From an uncultured Desulfovibrionaceae bacterium (GTDB taxonomy: Bacteria > Desulfobacterota > Desulfovibrionia > Desulfovibrionales > Desulfovibrionaceae): a stretch of DNA of 26,577 nt. A model generated the notes under the pieces. That model made no database searches. It saw only the letters and a list, made by a program, of their open reading frames with translations, and was not told the origin of the DNA. The translations under genes and the position numbers were made by a program. Numbering within the stretch: position 1 is the stretch's first letter; each line of letters starts with the position of its first letter. Positions 15,232 to 23,484 of this stretch are shown in pieces. The stretch lies in contig CAMQUX010000002.1 of NCBI GenBank assembly GCA_947037905.1, forward strand, positions 1 to 26,577, in the 5' to 3' direction.

Positions 15232-16557
15232 CTATCTTTGGTGACGTTTGCGGTATTCGTTAATATCTCGTTCCCAACCACCTTCAACTTCTTCTGCTTT
15301 CCAGAAGATGTACGGGTTGTGGCGAGGTTCTTGCACTTGACGTGCATCAACTTCAACACCAGCAGCTTTAATTAGAGTAGCCATACCAAGACGTTTCATT
15401 GTTTCACCAAGACGTTCACGGTTTTTGCCTGCTTCCATCCACCAATCCCAAATGCCTTCTATAACATCTTTTACTTCGCGGAAGTCGTTGTCAGCACCTA
15501 CTTTAATGAAAGGAACAAGTAATGAACCCATTTGTGGGCCGTCTAAGATAGGAGCTTTAGCTCCACAAAGAATAGTAGCACCACGATCGTTACCGATACG
15601 TAGAGCGCGAGGCATAGTATTAATACAATGCATACAACGAACACATTCTTTGTCGTTTATTTCTAGTTTGCCATTTTCGTAGCGTACACATTGTGATGGA
15701 CAAAGGTCAACGATTTCAGCTTTGATATCGAATTTACCCCAGTTTCCGCCAGCATGTGCACCAGCGTTAGAAGGGTATTCCCCACCAACATAGGCTGCTA
15801 CTGCTTTTTGATCTACACGGATCTCATCTCTCCAAGTACCGATGACTGAGAAATCTGAACGTGCAATAGATGCTACACAGCCGTTTGGACAGCCATCAAA
15901 TTTAAATTTAAATTTGTATGGGAACGCTGGGCGATGTAATTCATCTTGATATTCTTGAGTTAGGTTATAACATAGTTCTTGAGTATCGTAACAAGCATAC
16001 TGGCAACGGGACTCGCCCATACAAGCAGCTGGTGTACGAAGGTTAGAACCTGAACCACCAAGGTCAACATTTAAGTTGTGAGTTAGTTCATAAAAAATTT
16101 CTTCTAGTTGAGGAGTAGTTGTTCCTAAAAGAACGATATCTCCTGTTGATCCATGCATGTTTGTAAGTCCTGAACCACGAAGTTCCCAGATATCACAAAT
16201 GCTACCTAAGAAATCAGATTTGTAGAACATACCTGCAGGCTGTGCCACACGTACTGTGTGGAAGTGAGCTACACCTGGAAATGCTTGAGGTTGGTCACAA
16301 TAACGACCAATAACACCGCCGCCGTAACCAAATACGCCTACGATTCCGCCATGTTTCCAGTGAGTTTCACCGTCAGTAAAAGAAAGTTCAAGAACACCTA
16401 ATAGGTCTTCTGGACAATCTACAGCTATTTGAAAGTCGATTTCGCCTTTCGCTGCTTTGTCTGCTCTGTTTGCAGCTTCTTGTTTGATATCAGATACAAA
16501 GCTTGGCCATGGGCCGCTTTCTAGTTGATCCAACAAGGGAGTCTTATGTTGTGCCAT
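15232..16557 (-). CDS. dsrA: Dissimilatory sulfite reductase alpha subunit
   Basis: The alpha subunit of DsrAB. 441 residues from the ATG at 16555-16557 (MAQHKTPLLDQLESGPWPSF). GGAGG lies eight bases upstream and known DsrA proteins start the same way. A frame opening at a GTG at 16572 would translate the ribosome-binding site itself and is rejected. Ligands, in this numbering, are Cys179, Cys185, Cys223 and Cys227 for the siroheme-[4Fe-4S] centre. Cys286, Cys305, Cys308 and Cys311 (ECVRCMHC) serve the ferredoxin domain. All sit two residues from the D. vulgaris positions as I recall them. It is the first gene of the dsrABD(N) operon. Confidence 0.99.
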   Translation of the reverse strand: MAQHKTPLLDQLESGPWPSFVSDIKQEAANRADKAAKGEIDFQIAVDCPEDLLGVLELSFTDGETHWKHGGIVGVFGYGGGVIGRYCDQPQAFPGVAHFHTVRVAQPAGMFYKSDFLGSICDIWELRGSGLTNMHGSTGDIVLLGTTTPQLEEIFYELTHNLNVDLGGSGSNLRTPAACMGESRCQYACYDTQELCYNLTQEYQDELHRPAFPYKFKFKFDGCPNGCVASIARSDFSVIGTWRDEIRVDQKAVAAYVGGEYPSNAGAHAGGNWGKFDIKAEIVDLCPSQCVRYENGKLEINDKECVRCMHCINTMPRALRIGNDRGATILCGAKAPILDGPQMGSLLVPFIKVGADNDFREVKDVIEGIWDWWMEAGKNRERLGETMKRLGMATLIKAAGVEVDARQVQEPRHNPYIFWKAEEVEGGWERDINEYRKRHQR

Positions 16558-16608
16558 TCCCTTAACCTCCACAGGTTTGATTAAGTAGTTACGTGTACTA
16601 AATACTCA

Positions 16609-16630
16609 CCTAAGTATACAATTGCTTAGG
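16609..16630. promoter_or_regulatory. Inverted repeat in the dsrA leader
   Basis: CCTAAG (16609-16614) and CTTAGG (16625-16630) flank ten A/T-rich bases. It lies about 60 nt into the predicted leader and could be an mRNA hairpin or an operator half-site pair. Confidence 0.45.
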
Positions 16631-16658
16631 CAAATCTAGTTTGTCATATTGTATTGCC

Positions 16659-16677
16659 AATTTCCAACACGGAAATT
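16659..16677. promoter_or_regulatory. Palindrome just downstream of the dsr promoter (candidate operator)
   Basis: AATTTCC (16659-16665), AACAC, GGAAATT (16671-16677): perfect 7-bp arms about 12-30 bases after the predicted start of transcription. This position suits a repressor, or an mRNA hairpin in the leader. Confidence 0.5.
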
Positions 16678-16695
16678 ACAACATATAATGTGCTT

Positions 16696-16724
16696 TTTAT
16701 AGAAAAGATAAAGCCATTTGTCAA
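16696..16724 (-). promoter_or_regulatory. Sigma70-type promoter of the dsr operon
   Basis: On the minus strand TTGACA (16719-16724) and TATAAA (16696-16701) are separated by exactly 17 bases. Transcription would start near 16689 and give a leader of about 130 nt. Confidence 0.75.
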
Positions 16725-16836
16725 TAGGAAAAAAAGATATAGTACTAGGAATACGATTTTTTTTTATTATATAAGTAAGTTTTTAGCTTAATAAAAAAAT
16801 ACATTATTTTTAAAAAAAAATATAACAAGTTAAATA

Positions 16837-16864
16837 GGCAAATTTTAAGTGGCAAATCTTAACG
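16837..16864. repeat. Imperfect 14-bp tandem duplication
   Basis: GGCAAATTTTAAGT is followed directly by GGCAAATCTTAACG. It lies 64 bp before the YkgJ-type gene, in the spacer shared with the dsr promoter. No function is evident. Confidence 0.6.
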
Positions 16865-16927
16865 CTGGCTAAAGAATATATTTTTTGTTATTTGTGCTAA
16901 ATCTTATTTGATTTTTTTGGGGGGCGT

Positions 16928-17623
16928 GTGAGTGAATTTGTGAAGGATACATTAAATACTTGTTCACGCTGTGGCACTTGTTGTAGAAAGGGTGGCGCTA
17001 CGCTGCATCAAGAAGATTTGTATTTGTTGAAAGAAAATATGTATGCTAAAGATTCTTTTGTTACCATACGTAGAGGTGAGCTTGGTTTTGACCCTAAGGC
17101 TTTGGCAGTTATACCGCTTAAAGAAGAGATTATAAAATTACGCGGGCAAGCGAACACGCACACCTGTATTTTTTTTAGCGAAGAGACTTCTGGCTGCACT
17201 CGCTACGATGCGCGACCTATAGAATGTAGCGCTTTAGATTGCAAAAATCCTGAAAATCTTTTAAAAATCTACAGTGAGAATCTTATAAGTCGTAAAGATA
17301 TTTTCTCAGATGCGCAGGGTTTATGGGAAGTTATCGAAGAGCATGAAAAGCAGTGCCCCATGGCAGAAATTCTTTCGCTTCTTCCAAAGCTTAGGAATAA
17401 TAGTAATAATAATGATAAAGAAGCTGGCAAAGAGCTTATAATGTACGCTATAATGGACGATCATTTTCGGCAAGCGGTGCAGAAAAAAATGCAAATAGAT
17501 AATGTTCATATGATGAATCTTCTTTTTGGTAGACCACTTCAAACAGTATTATACCCATCAGGTATTCATTTAAAAAGAAACGGTGAAAGTTTTCAATATA
17601 GTCTTTTGAGAGGGGAAAAATGA
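16928..17623 (+). CDS. YkgJ-family cysteine-cluster protein
   Basis: 231 residues. The N-terminal CSRCGTCCRKGG (Cys12, Cys15, Cys18, Cys19) and the later Cys80, Cys90, Cys100 and Cys105, the latter in YDARPIEC-x4-C, are the pattern of the YkgJ/UPF0153 putative metal (Zn or Fe-S) binding family. The C-terminal part (about 130-231) is not recognisable. The start is GTG, with a GGGGGG site four bases upstream. The stop overlaps the next gene's ATG (ATGA), so the two are translationally coupled. The gene is divergent from the dsr operon and may share regulatory sequence with it. A role in Fe-S or redox handling near dsrAB is plausible but only inferred from position. Confidence 0.85.
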   Translation: MSEFVKDTLNTCSRCGTCCRKGGATLHQEDLYLLKENMYAKDSFVTIRRGELGFDPKALAVIPLKEEIIKLRGQANTHTCIFFSEETSGCTRYDARPIECSALDCKNPENLLKIYSENLISRKDIFSDAQGLWEVIEEHEKQCPMAEILSLLPKLRNNSNNNDKEAGKELIMYAIMDDHFRQAVQKKMQIDNVHMMNLLFGRPLQTVLYPSGIHLKRNGESFQYSLLRGEK

Positions 17624-17883
17624 AAGATATAAAAGGTTTATACTATCTTCCGAGTTTACAAGATAAAGATGTGCGTATGTATGTACGAGAATCTGATGGC
17701 ATCATAGAATTTCGTCTATGGAACGTAGATAATGCAGATGTGTGGGATAAGCACGAATGGCTCCCATATGCTGTAATACTGCAAGCAGCAGAAGTATTTA
17801 AAGCAAGAGGATCAGATAGAAATCCTTTAGCTCTTTATAAACTTGATATTGCAAAGCGTCTTTTAGAAGATGATAAATTATAA
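17620..17883 (+). CDS. Small hypothetical protein coupled to the YkgJ-type gene
   Basis: 87 residues, soluble, with many Trp, Tyr and charged residues. I recognise no family. Its ATG overlaps the stop of the preceding gene by four bases (ATGA), a strong sign that it is real and made together with its partner. Its ribosome-binding site, GAGGGG, is inside the upstream gene. Confidence 0.85.
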   Translation: MKDIKGLYYLPSLQDKDVRMYVRESDGIIEFRLWNVDNADVWDKHEWLPYAVILQAAEVFKARGSDRNPLALYKLDIAKRLLEDDKL

Positions 17884-18188
17884 AGAAGAGTTTCTTATTT
17901 TTATGTATCTTTATTGAATATATAATTTGTATTTACGATATGACTCCTAGTTTTAAAATATGGATTATCTTTTAAGCTGAAGTTTATTTTTTAGGATAAG
18001 ATATTTTATAAATGTCCTTTTGATTTTTAAGAGCTATTTCTTATTAAATGAAAACAGACTTTATACTATTATAGACTATGAAACAGATTTTAAGCTGTAA
18101 AACAAATTTTAAGCTCTGGACTGCTAAAAGATTTTAAGCCATAAAAAATAGAATAATGAAAATAGAACAATGCAAAGGGAAAATATAG
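17884..18188. other. A/T-rich spacer with GATTTTAAGC repeats
   Basis: Three variants of ATTTTAAGC occur between about 18086 and 18140. No gene, RNA or terminator was recognised. Confidence 0.4.
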
Positions 18189-18659
18189 ATGACATTAATC
18201 GAAAGAATAGCAGAAAAATTTTCCACAGGAAAAGTAAATATAGCCACCGCAGAATCCTGCACAGGTGGGTTGTTATCTGCTGCGTTTACAGATTTAGCAG
18301 GGAGTTCTAACTGGTATACTGGTTCTGTAATTGCCTATGCAAATAGTGTGAAAGAAAATATTCTTTTGGTGGATAAAGAGCTTTTAGAGCAAAAAGGTGC
18401 CGTGAGCGAAGAAGTTGCTTTTGCAATGGTTGAAGGTGTTGCAAGTTTATTACAGACAGATTACGCCATAGCAACAACAGGAATAGCAGGTCCTGCAGGT
18501 GGCAGCGAAGAAAAACCAGTGGGTACTGTGTATATAGCGTGGAAAACCCTTGAGGGTACCTATGTAAAAAAATATAAATTTGTAGGCGATAGAGAAGAAA
18601 TTCGTATGCAAACAGTGGCTGCTGCACTTTTAGGCTTAGCAGAATTTTTATCTTGCTAG
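18189..18659 (+). CDS. pncC: CinA C-terminal-domain protein (NMN amidase type)
   Basis: Probable nicotinamide-nucleotide amidohydrolase, converting NMN to nicotinic acid mononucleotide in pyridine-nucleotide recycling. 156 residues, equal to the stand-alone PncC/CinA-C domain; the N-terminal MoaB-like domain of full CinA is absent. Signature segments are TAESCTGGLLSAAFTDLAGS (20-39, with the catalytic Ser), GSVIAYANSVK (46-56), and TTGIAGPAGGSEEKPVGTVY (96-115). AAGGGA precedes the ATG at a slightly long distance. The gene stands alone. Confidence 0.93.
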   Translation: MTLIERIAEKFSTGKVNIATAESCTGGLLSAAFTDLAGSSNWYTGSVIAYANSVKENILLVDKELLEQKGAVSEEVAFAMVEGVASLLQTDYAIATTGIAGPAGGSEEKPVGTVYIAWKTLEGTYVKKYKFVGDREEIRMQTVAAALLGLAEFLSC

Positions 18660-18952
18660 CTCTTTTTTTAAAATCTGATGACTAATAATAAGTTTGTTCT
18701 TTGCTGTGAATGTTTTTTATTAGATGATTATTGAGAGCAAAGAGCTAATATATTTATTTCTTATTTTGAAATAAAAGCAGAAAAATAGTAGAAATTTATT
18801 ATTTATATTTATTATTTATGAGTTTAGGATAAATATTTTATAAGAGCTAAAAATAAAATAATGTATTTATGATGAAAAAATTACGATAAAAATAGTACAA
18901 AAAACAGCATGAAATAGTATAAAAAGTCATGACAATATATGAAGGAAAATAA
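18660..18952. other. A/T-rich spacer with one inverted repeat
   Basis: TCTTTGCT (18698-18705) and AGCAAAGA (18736-18743) could form a hairpin after pncC, but no T-run follows directly. Nothing else was recognised. Confidence 0.4.
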
Positions 18953-19420
18953 ATGAAAAAGATATTTTGTCTTATATGTGTATCCGTATTGAGCTTTAGT
19001 TTCACCGTAGCTTTTGCAGAGTCAGGTAAAAAAACAAAGCCAAAAGAGCGTAAAAATCTAAGTATGTCTACTCAAGATCTAGGTGATTCCGGTTATGATG
19101 TAGAGCAAAAAAGAACAAAAGATTCCAATACGATAACTATAAAACCTAAAGAAACAGAAGAAGATATGGATATGTCGCCATTAAATTTATGGCTAAACAT
19201 AATGGGCATGGATAACTTACCGATTAAGCCCGGTAGACCAACACCAGGAAATCCTGCACCAGGAGGACCCGGTATTCCAGTACGCCCACAGCCATCAGGG
19301 CACCCCGGCATACCATATGAGCCAAAACCACCAGTAAGACCAAGCCTACCAACAGGACCAAAAGGACCGACTAGTCCAGTTATGAGAGAACTTCAGCTAA
19401 GCCCTCCAAACGCTCGTTAA
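18953..19420 (+). CDS. Secreted proline/glycine-rich protein, unknown function
   Basis: 155 residues. A typical signal peptide (1-22: Lys-Lys, a hydrophobic core, then AFA before Glu-Ser) directs export to the periplasm or beyond. Residues 23-80 are charged. Residues about 88-150 are very rich in Pro and Gly (PGRPTPGNPAPGGPGIP and similar), with PxP and GxP spacings like an extended or collagen-like stalk. There is no lipobox, cysteine cluster or membrane anchor in the mature part, and no family was recognised. AAGGAAA lies upstream of the ATG. It is a single-gene unit closed by the strong terminator at 19584. The Pro-rich tail could span the periplasm or bind peptidoglycan or a partner protein; this is inference. 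Confidence 0.8.
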   Translation: MKKIFCLICVSVLSFSFTVAFAESGKKTKPKERKNLSMSTQDLGDSGYDVEQKRTKDSNTITIKPKETEEDMDMSPLNLWLNIMGMDNLPIKPGRPTPGNPAPGGPGIPVRPQPSGHPGIPYEPKPPVRPSLPTGPKGPTSPVMRELQLSPPNAR

Positions 19421-19583
19421 TAAGCCTCATAATACTAAGAAGCTCATAAGGTCAATCAAGACTGTAATCTAGATACAGGGGAGCGCTAGAAATATCTGAG
19501 ATTGTAAACGCTTGATTATTTTTTAGATAGAAAAGAACATATTGTATAGATAAAATATATGTGCATTAATGAGATGAAAAATT

Positions 19584-19636
19584 AAATCTCTTCTACTTAT
19601 ACTTTTAGTGGTATAAGTAGAAGAGATTTTTATTTT
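19584..19636 (+). terminator. Very strong Rho-independent terminator
   Basis: AAATCTCTTCTACTTATAC (19584-19602) and GTATAAGTAGAAGAGATTT (19611-19629) are a perfect 19-bp inverted repeat with an eight-base loop, followed by T-rich sequence. It ends the secreted-protein transcript 164 bp after its stop. The rest of 19421-20004 is A/T-rich with only the hexamer repeat at its end. Confidence 0.92.
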
Positions 19637-19967
19637 TGGGAGGGGGAATATATAAACTAATTTATTTTTGCCTTTATATGAATTTAATGATGTGCAAGGT
19701 AGAAAATATTTTAGCTGTGTGTGCATGATTTTATTTACTACATTTTGTTTATTTATTATTCCCTATTCCCTTATTTCTGATAGCAAGTCAAAAAAAACAT
19801 ACTATAAGAGTCTATGACAGTAACTTACATTTTATGATATCAGCTAAATATATTATGATATCTGATAAAAGTATCCATAATATTAGCCTAAATCGTCAAT
19901 GATATGAGTAGAAATCAAGCAGATTAGAATAATACTTATATTTTAAATCTAACCGAATCTACTTTAG

Positions 19968-20009
19968 TCTAAATCTAAATCTAAATCTAAATCTAAATCT
20001 AAATCTAAT
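19968..20009. repeat. Tandem repeat TCTAAA x6 overlapping the MFS gene's 3' end
   Basis: Six exact hexamers (19968-20003) plus TCTAAT. The repeat supplies the stop codon (TAG, 20005-20007) of the MFS gene on the minus strand. Confidence 0.9.
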
Positions 20010-21225
20010 TTTTATCGTTAATAAGAAAACCGAACAAATATGTTCCCGCAATAATAAAGAATATCACCTTAAATGCTGCCTGAAAAGCTTCGAGACTAAC
20101 AGGAGAGGCATATTTATCTTGAACAAGAACAAATAGTAATGGCAGAATAATTGGTCCTATAAATCCTCCCATATTATAAACAGAAACCGCAATGCCACTA
20201 TATTGTGGGAGATTAACTCTTTGTACACATATCCAACATACAATATACGAGCAACTAAAAAAGCCAATGGAGAAAAGCAAAACTGCTAGAAAGAAAGGAG
20301 AAAGAGTGTGTCCAAACCAAGCTAAAGTTGCCCAAACCAGAATATAGATAAAACCAGTGATGAGTAATGGGGTTTTGCGACTATTTATTTTATCTGCCCA
20401 GTAGCCAATAACAATCGCCGCAATAGCTGCACCAATAACGCCAAAGCTCACATAAGCCGAAGCAGTGCTTTTATCAAAATTATGTACATTTTCGAGCCAA
20501 GAAGTTCCACTATAGCCCATTATAAGAACATATGAGCCATAAAAAGCTGCATAATAAATAAACGGCGGTAAAATATGAATATTTTTTATAACGGACAATA
20601 GCCCTTTAAATACAGAAACGGACTCTGAATTATCACCTTCAATTTTTTTATCTTTTATAAAAAGAGTTAAAAGTGCATTTACAGAAGAAGCTATGCCAAT
20701 AAAATAGAGACTTTCTCGCCAGCCAAAATTCTCAATTAAATAAACAAGAGGTGTTTGGGCAAGAATTCCGCCAAGAGCACCAACAAAACACGCAACGCCC
20801 GTGAGTGTCATAATAATTCGCTGTGGCATCCAAGCTAATTGAAATTTAATAATACATATAAAATTAACAGCCGTTCCTATGCCTACAATTCCTCTACCTA
20901 TATACAGAGGCAACAAGGTATCAGCTGAGGCAAAAATGAAAGTCCCAATAGCAGCAAGTGCTGTTCCAGCTGTGGCAATAACTCGGACTCCAAGTTTATC
21001 GATAAGTAGCCCTGTTGGAATTTGCATAATAAGATAGCAATAAAAATACATACTACCAATATTGGTCATAGTAACAAGATTGCTTTGAAATGCGTCAATA
21101 AGGTAAGGCTGTAGCACACCCATATTGAGTGTATGGAAAAAATTTAAAAAATAGGCAAAAAGGAGCGTGCTCCACATGAGAAAAATATGTAATTTACTTG
21201 GGTTTTGTTTTTCTTTTATATTCAT
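20005..21225 (-). CDS. Major facilitator superfamily transporter
   Basis: A secondary carrier in the inner membrane; 406 residues with about twelve hydrophobic spans. The loop between spans 2 and 3 has the MFS motif A variant GLLIDKLGVRV (about 73-83), and a second copy after span 8 reads GYWADKINSRK (about 272-282). Substrate specificity cannot be read. It is the last of four minus-strand genes (YfcC-type carrier, HisC-like, IclR, MFS), 183 bp after the IclR gene. Seven 14-bp repeats fill most of that gap, so it may have its own promoter. GAGATT precedes the ATG. A role in import or export of the same metabolite as the rest of the cluster is inferred from position. Confidence 0.92.
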   Translation of the reverse strand: MNIKEKQNPSKLHIFLMWSTLLFAYFLNFFHTLNMGVLQPYLIDAFQSNLVTMTNIGSMYFYCYLIMQIPTGLLIDKLGVRVIATAGTALAAIGTFIFASADTLLPLYIGRGIVGIGTAVNFICIIKFQLAWMPQRIIMTLTGVACFVGALGGILAQTPLVYLIENFGWRESLYFIGIASSVNALLTLFIKDKKIEGDNSESVSVFKGLLSVIKNIHILPPFIYYAAFYGSYVLIMGYSGTSWLENVHNFDKSTASAYVSFGVIGAAIAAIVIGYWADKINSRKTPLLITGFIYILVWATLAWFGHTLSPFFLAVLLFSIGFFSCSYIVCWICVQRVNLPQYSGIAVSVYNMGGFIGPIILPLLFVLVQDKYASPVSLEAFQAAFKVIFFIIAGTYLFGFLINDKN

Positions 21226-21279
21226 AATCTCTTTTTCTTTAATATTAGAGGGTTATTTTTAGATGTTAAGCGTATTTAT

Positions 21280-21377
21280 AATATTAGAGCTTAAATATTA
21301 GAGTTTAAATATTAGAGTTTAAATATTAGAGTTTAAATATTAGAGCTTAAATATTAGAGCTTAAATATTAGAGCTTA
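21280..21377. repeat. 14-bp tandem repeat x7 upstream of the MFS gene
   Basis: Seven contiguous copies of AATATTAGAG(C/T)TTA. The order of the variable base is C,T,T,T,C,C,C. A partial copy (AATATTAGAG) lies at 21241. The array sits between IclR and MFS genes. Confidence 0.95.
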
Positions 21378-21408
21378 TATTTTTTCTTAGCTTATAAGTT
21401 CTCTTGCT

Positions 21409-22176
21409 TTACAATTTTTCGCTAATTTGCCGTGCTACATCTTGTAAACTTTCTATAATTTCTTTTTCTTGCTCTTTTATTCGAGATGTTAGTCCTGAAA
21501 TACTTATGGCAAGAATAGCCTCATTCTTTTTGTTAAGAATAGGAACCCCAATGCAGGTTAGTCCTATTTCAAGTTCTTCTGCATCTGTTGCATATTTACT
21601 TTCTTTTACCAAATTAATATGCTCAATAAACTTATTTTTATTTGTAATAGTATTTTCTGTATAATGGTTGAGGGTTATATTTTTTATGTGCTCTTCAGCG
21701 TTTGGTGTAAAAGCTAGAAGAGATTTTCCAAGAGAAGAACAATGGCATTCACTATTGGAATTTGCTAAAGAGTTCATGCGTAAAACACGACTTTTCCCTT
21801 CGTTTCTATATATAATAAGAAAGCGGAAAATATCGCTAGATGAAGGATCTACAATTGCGACATTAACAGCCTCACCGAATTTTTTTTCTAAGGCATCTGC
21901 GAAAGGTCTTGCAGTTTCTCGTAATATAAATTTACTATCTGCTGCAACGCCAATGGCATATAGTTTATGCCCCAGAGCATACTTTTCAGTTTCAGGGTTT
22001 TGTAGTACGTAACCATGCTGTGAAAGTGTTGTAAGGGTTCTGTGAATGGTACTTTTATGCTCCTGCATTTCTTTTGCAATCTCAGAAATTCCCATCTCTT
22101 CCATGTTGTTAAAAAGCACATCAATAAGCTTGAGCGCTCTATCTACAGCATTTATAGTACCTGATTTCTTATCCAT
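21409..22176 (-). CDS. IclR-family transcription regulator
   Basis: 255 residues. An N-terminal winged helix-turn-helix (about 7-70; GISEIAKEMQEHKSTIHRTL) is followed by the IclR effector-binding domain (about 80-255). The latter includes the CSSLGKSLLAF segment (about 145-155) and EELEIGLTCIGVPI (about 202-215) that are characteristic of the family. It is encoded inside the transport cluster and is the obvious candidate to bind the paired GAAC-ACC-GTTC operators at 25051 and 25206, since IclR proteins often use inverted repeats of this type. The ligand is unknown. AGGAAAAAC precedes the ATG. It lies 140 bp after the HisC-like gene. Confidence 0.95.
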   Translation of the reverse strand: MDKKSGTINAVDRALKLIDVLFNNMEEMGISEIAKEMQEHKSTIHRTLTTLSQHGYVLQNPETEKYALGHKLYAIGVAADSKFILRETARPFADALEKKFGEAVNVAIVDPSSSDIFRFLIIYRNEGKSRVLRMNSLANSNSECHCSSLGKSLLAFTPNAEEHIKNITLNHYTENTITNKNKFIEHINLVKESKYATDAEELEIGLTCIGVPILNKKNEAILAISISGLTSRIKEQEKEIIESLQDVARQISEKL

Positions 22177-22316
22177 GTTTTTCCTTTTTTTAACGCTACT
22201 TAATTCTACTCGACTAGATTTTATACTACTCGATTCTACTCTGCTCTATTTGATTTGACTCTATAGTATAGCTCTGATTCTGATTACTAAGGCAGTAGTG
22301 TTTTATTGCAAATATT

Positions 22317-23441
22317 TTATTTTTTATATTTGCGACAGAGATCTTTTGCAATAGTAATTATGCTTTCATTTTGTTCCCGCGTACCAACTGCAATTCTTAC
22401 GTATTCCTTATACTCACCAAATTTTTTTTCTAATATGGAAATACCTGCAGCAAATAATGTTTCCGCAAAAATAGAGGAAGGCACATGGCATGTATTAACA
22501 AAAAGAAAATTCGCTTGAGAATTTTTTACAGGTTTCATTCCTGCATCAAGTAGTCCATTGGTAAGAAAATTACGCTCAGCAATAATTTTTTGCAAAATAT
22601 CATCATAATATAAGTTATCATCAAGTGCTGCAAGTGCTCCTGCTTGGGCGATACTGTTTACTGAAAAAGAAGGCATTGCTCTTTGTAGTATATTAATAAT
22701 ATGCTCAGGGGCAAGTACATAACCAATACGCAGTCCTGCAAGGCCATAGTATTTTGAGAATGTACGCAAGAAAATAATATTTCTCTCTTCTGTTAAATAA
22801 ATAATAGGGTCTGCTGCATTTTTATCTGTCACAAATTCTTTATATGCCTCGTCCATTACAATAAGTATATTCGCTGGAACTTTTTGCATGAAAGCATCTA
22901 GCTCTTTTTTTTCTATAGCGACAGAGCTCGGGTTAGCAGGTGTACAGAGTAAAATAATCTTTGTTTTTTCATCAATTGTATTTAAAATAGCCTCAAGGTC
23001 ATAGCAAAAATCAGAACGATATGGAATAGCACGTACGATACCACCCATGGACTCAATTGCTATAATATCAGTTGGATAACATGGGGTACTAGTAATTGCA
23101 TTATCACCATTTTCTATAAAAGCTTTGCCAATCATATAGAGTAGTTCATCAGCACCATTGCCGATTATGAGCATATTTTCTTTTAGCTTATAAATATGTG
23201 CAAGTTTTCGTCTAAGTAAAGTTGCACTCGGATCTGGATACAAATTGACTGTTAACATAGCCTCTTGCATTGCTTGTAATACTTTTGGCGAGGGAGGATA
23301 TTGACTTTCGTTCGTTGCAAGATGAGCTATGTGTGATAATCCATATTCTGCCATTTTATCTTTTATAAAAGGACGAAGAGTTGGGATACCCGCATGATAA
23401 GAGCTTTTATTTGCAAGTTCTAAACCTGTTTTTTTAGTCAT
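22317..23441 (-). CDS. HisC-like PLP-dependent aminotransferase
   Basis: A class I/II fold-type I aminotransferase of the histidinol-phosphate aminotransferase branch; 374 residues, near the family length. PLP-site residues are visible: Asn170 in CTPANPSS, Asp197 and Tyr200 in VMDEAYKEF, and the Schiff-base Lys230 in RTFSKYYGLAGLRIGY. ATNES (42-46) is the usual N-terminal substrate loop. The family's usual NPNNPTG appears here as TPANPSS. It is 40 bp downstream of the YfcC-type carrier, with GGGGGG as ribosome-binding site, and no other his gene is nearby. A catabolic transaminase for an imported amino compound is therefore more likely than histidine synthesis, but that is inference. Confidence 0.88.
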   Translation of the reverse strand: MTKKTGLELANKSSYHAGIPTLRPFIKDKMAEYGLSHIAHLATNESQYPPSPKVLQAMQEAMLTVNLYPDPSATLLRRKLAHIYKLKENMLIIGNGADELLYMIGKAFIENGDNAITSTPCYPTDIIAIESMGGIVRAIPYRSDFCYDLEAILNTIDEKTKIILLCTPANPSSVAIEKKELDAFMQKVPANILIVMDEAYKEFVTDKNAADPIIYLTEERNIIFLRTFSKYYGLAGLRIGYVLAPEHIINILQRAMPSFSVNSIAQAGALAALDDNLYYDDILQKIIAERNFLTNGLLDAGMKPVKNSQANFLFVNTCHVPSSIFAETLFAAGISILEKKFGEYKEYVRIAVGTREQNESIITIAKDLCRKYKK

Positions 23442-23461
23442 TATTTCCCCCCACCAAAGTG

Positions 23462-23484
23462 CTAAACAAATTATAATTGTTTAG
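23462..23484. repeat. Inverted repeat across the end of the YfcC-type gene
   Basis: CTAAACAA (23462-23469) and TTGTTTAG (23477-23484) with a seven-base centre include the stop codon. No T-run follows, so an mRNA-stabilising or processing hairpin between two cotranscribed genes is likelier than a terminator. Confidence 0.5.

Noticed and set aside
16558..16572. GTG start five codons upstream in dsrA
   Set aside because: It would translate the GGAGG ribosome-binding site; the ATG at 16557 gives the canonical DsrA N-terminus.
21280..21377. CRISPR array
   Set aside because: The 14-bp units are contiguous with no spacers.
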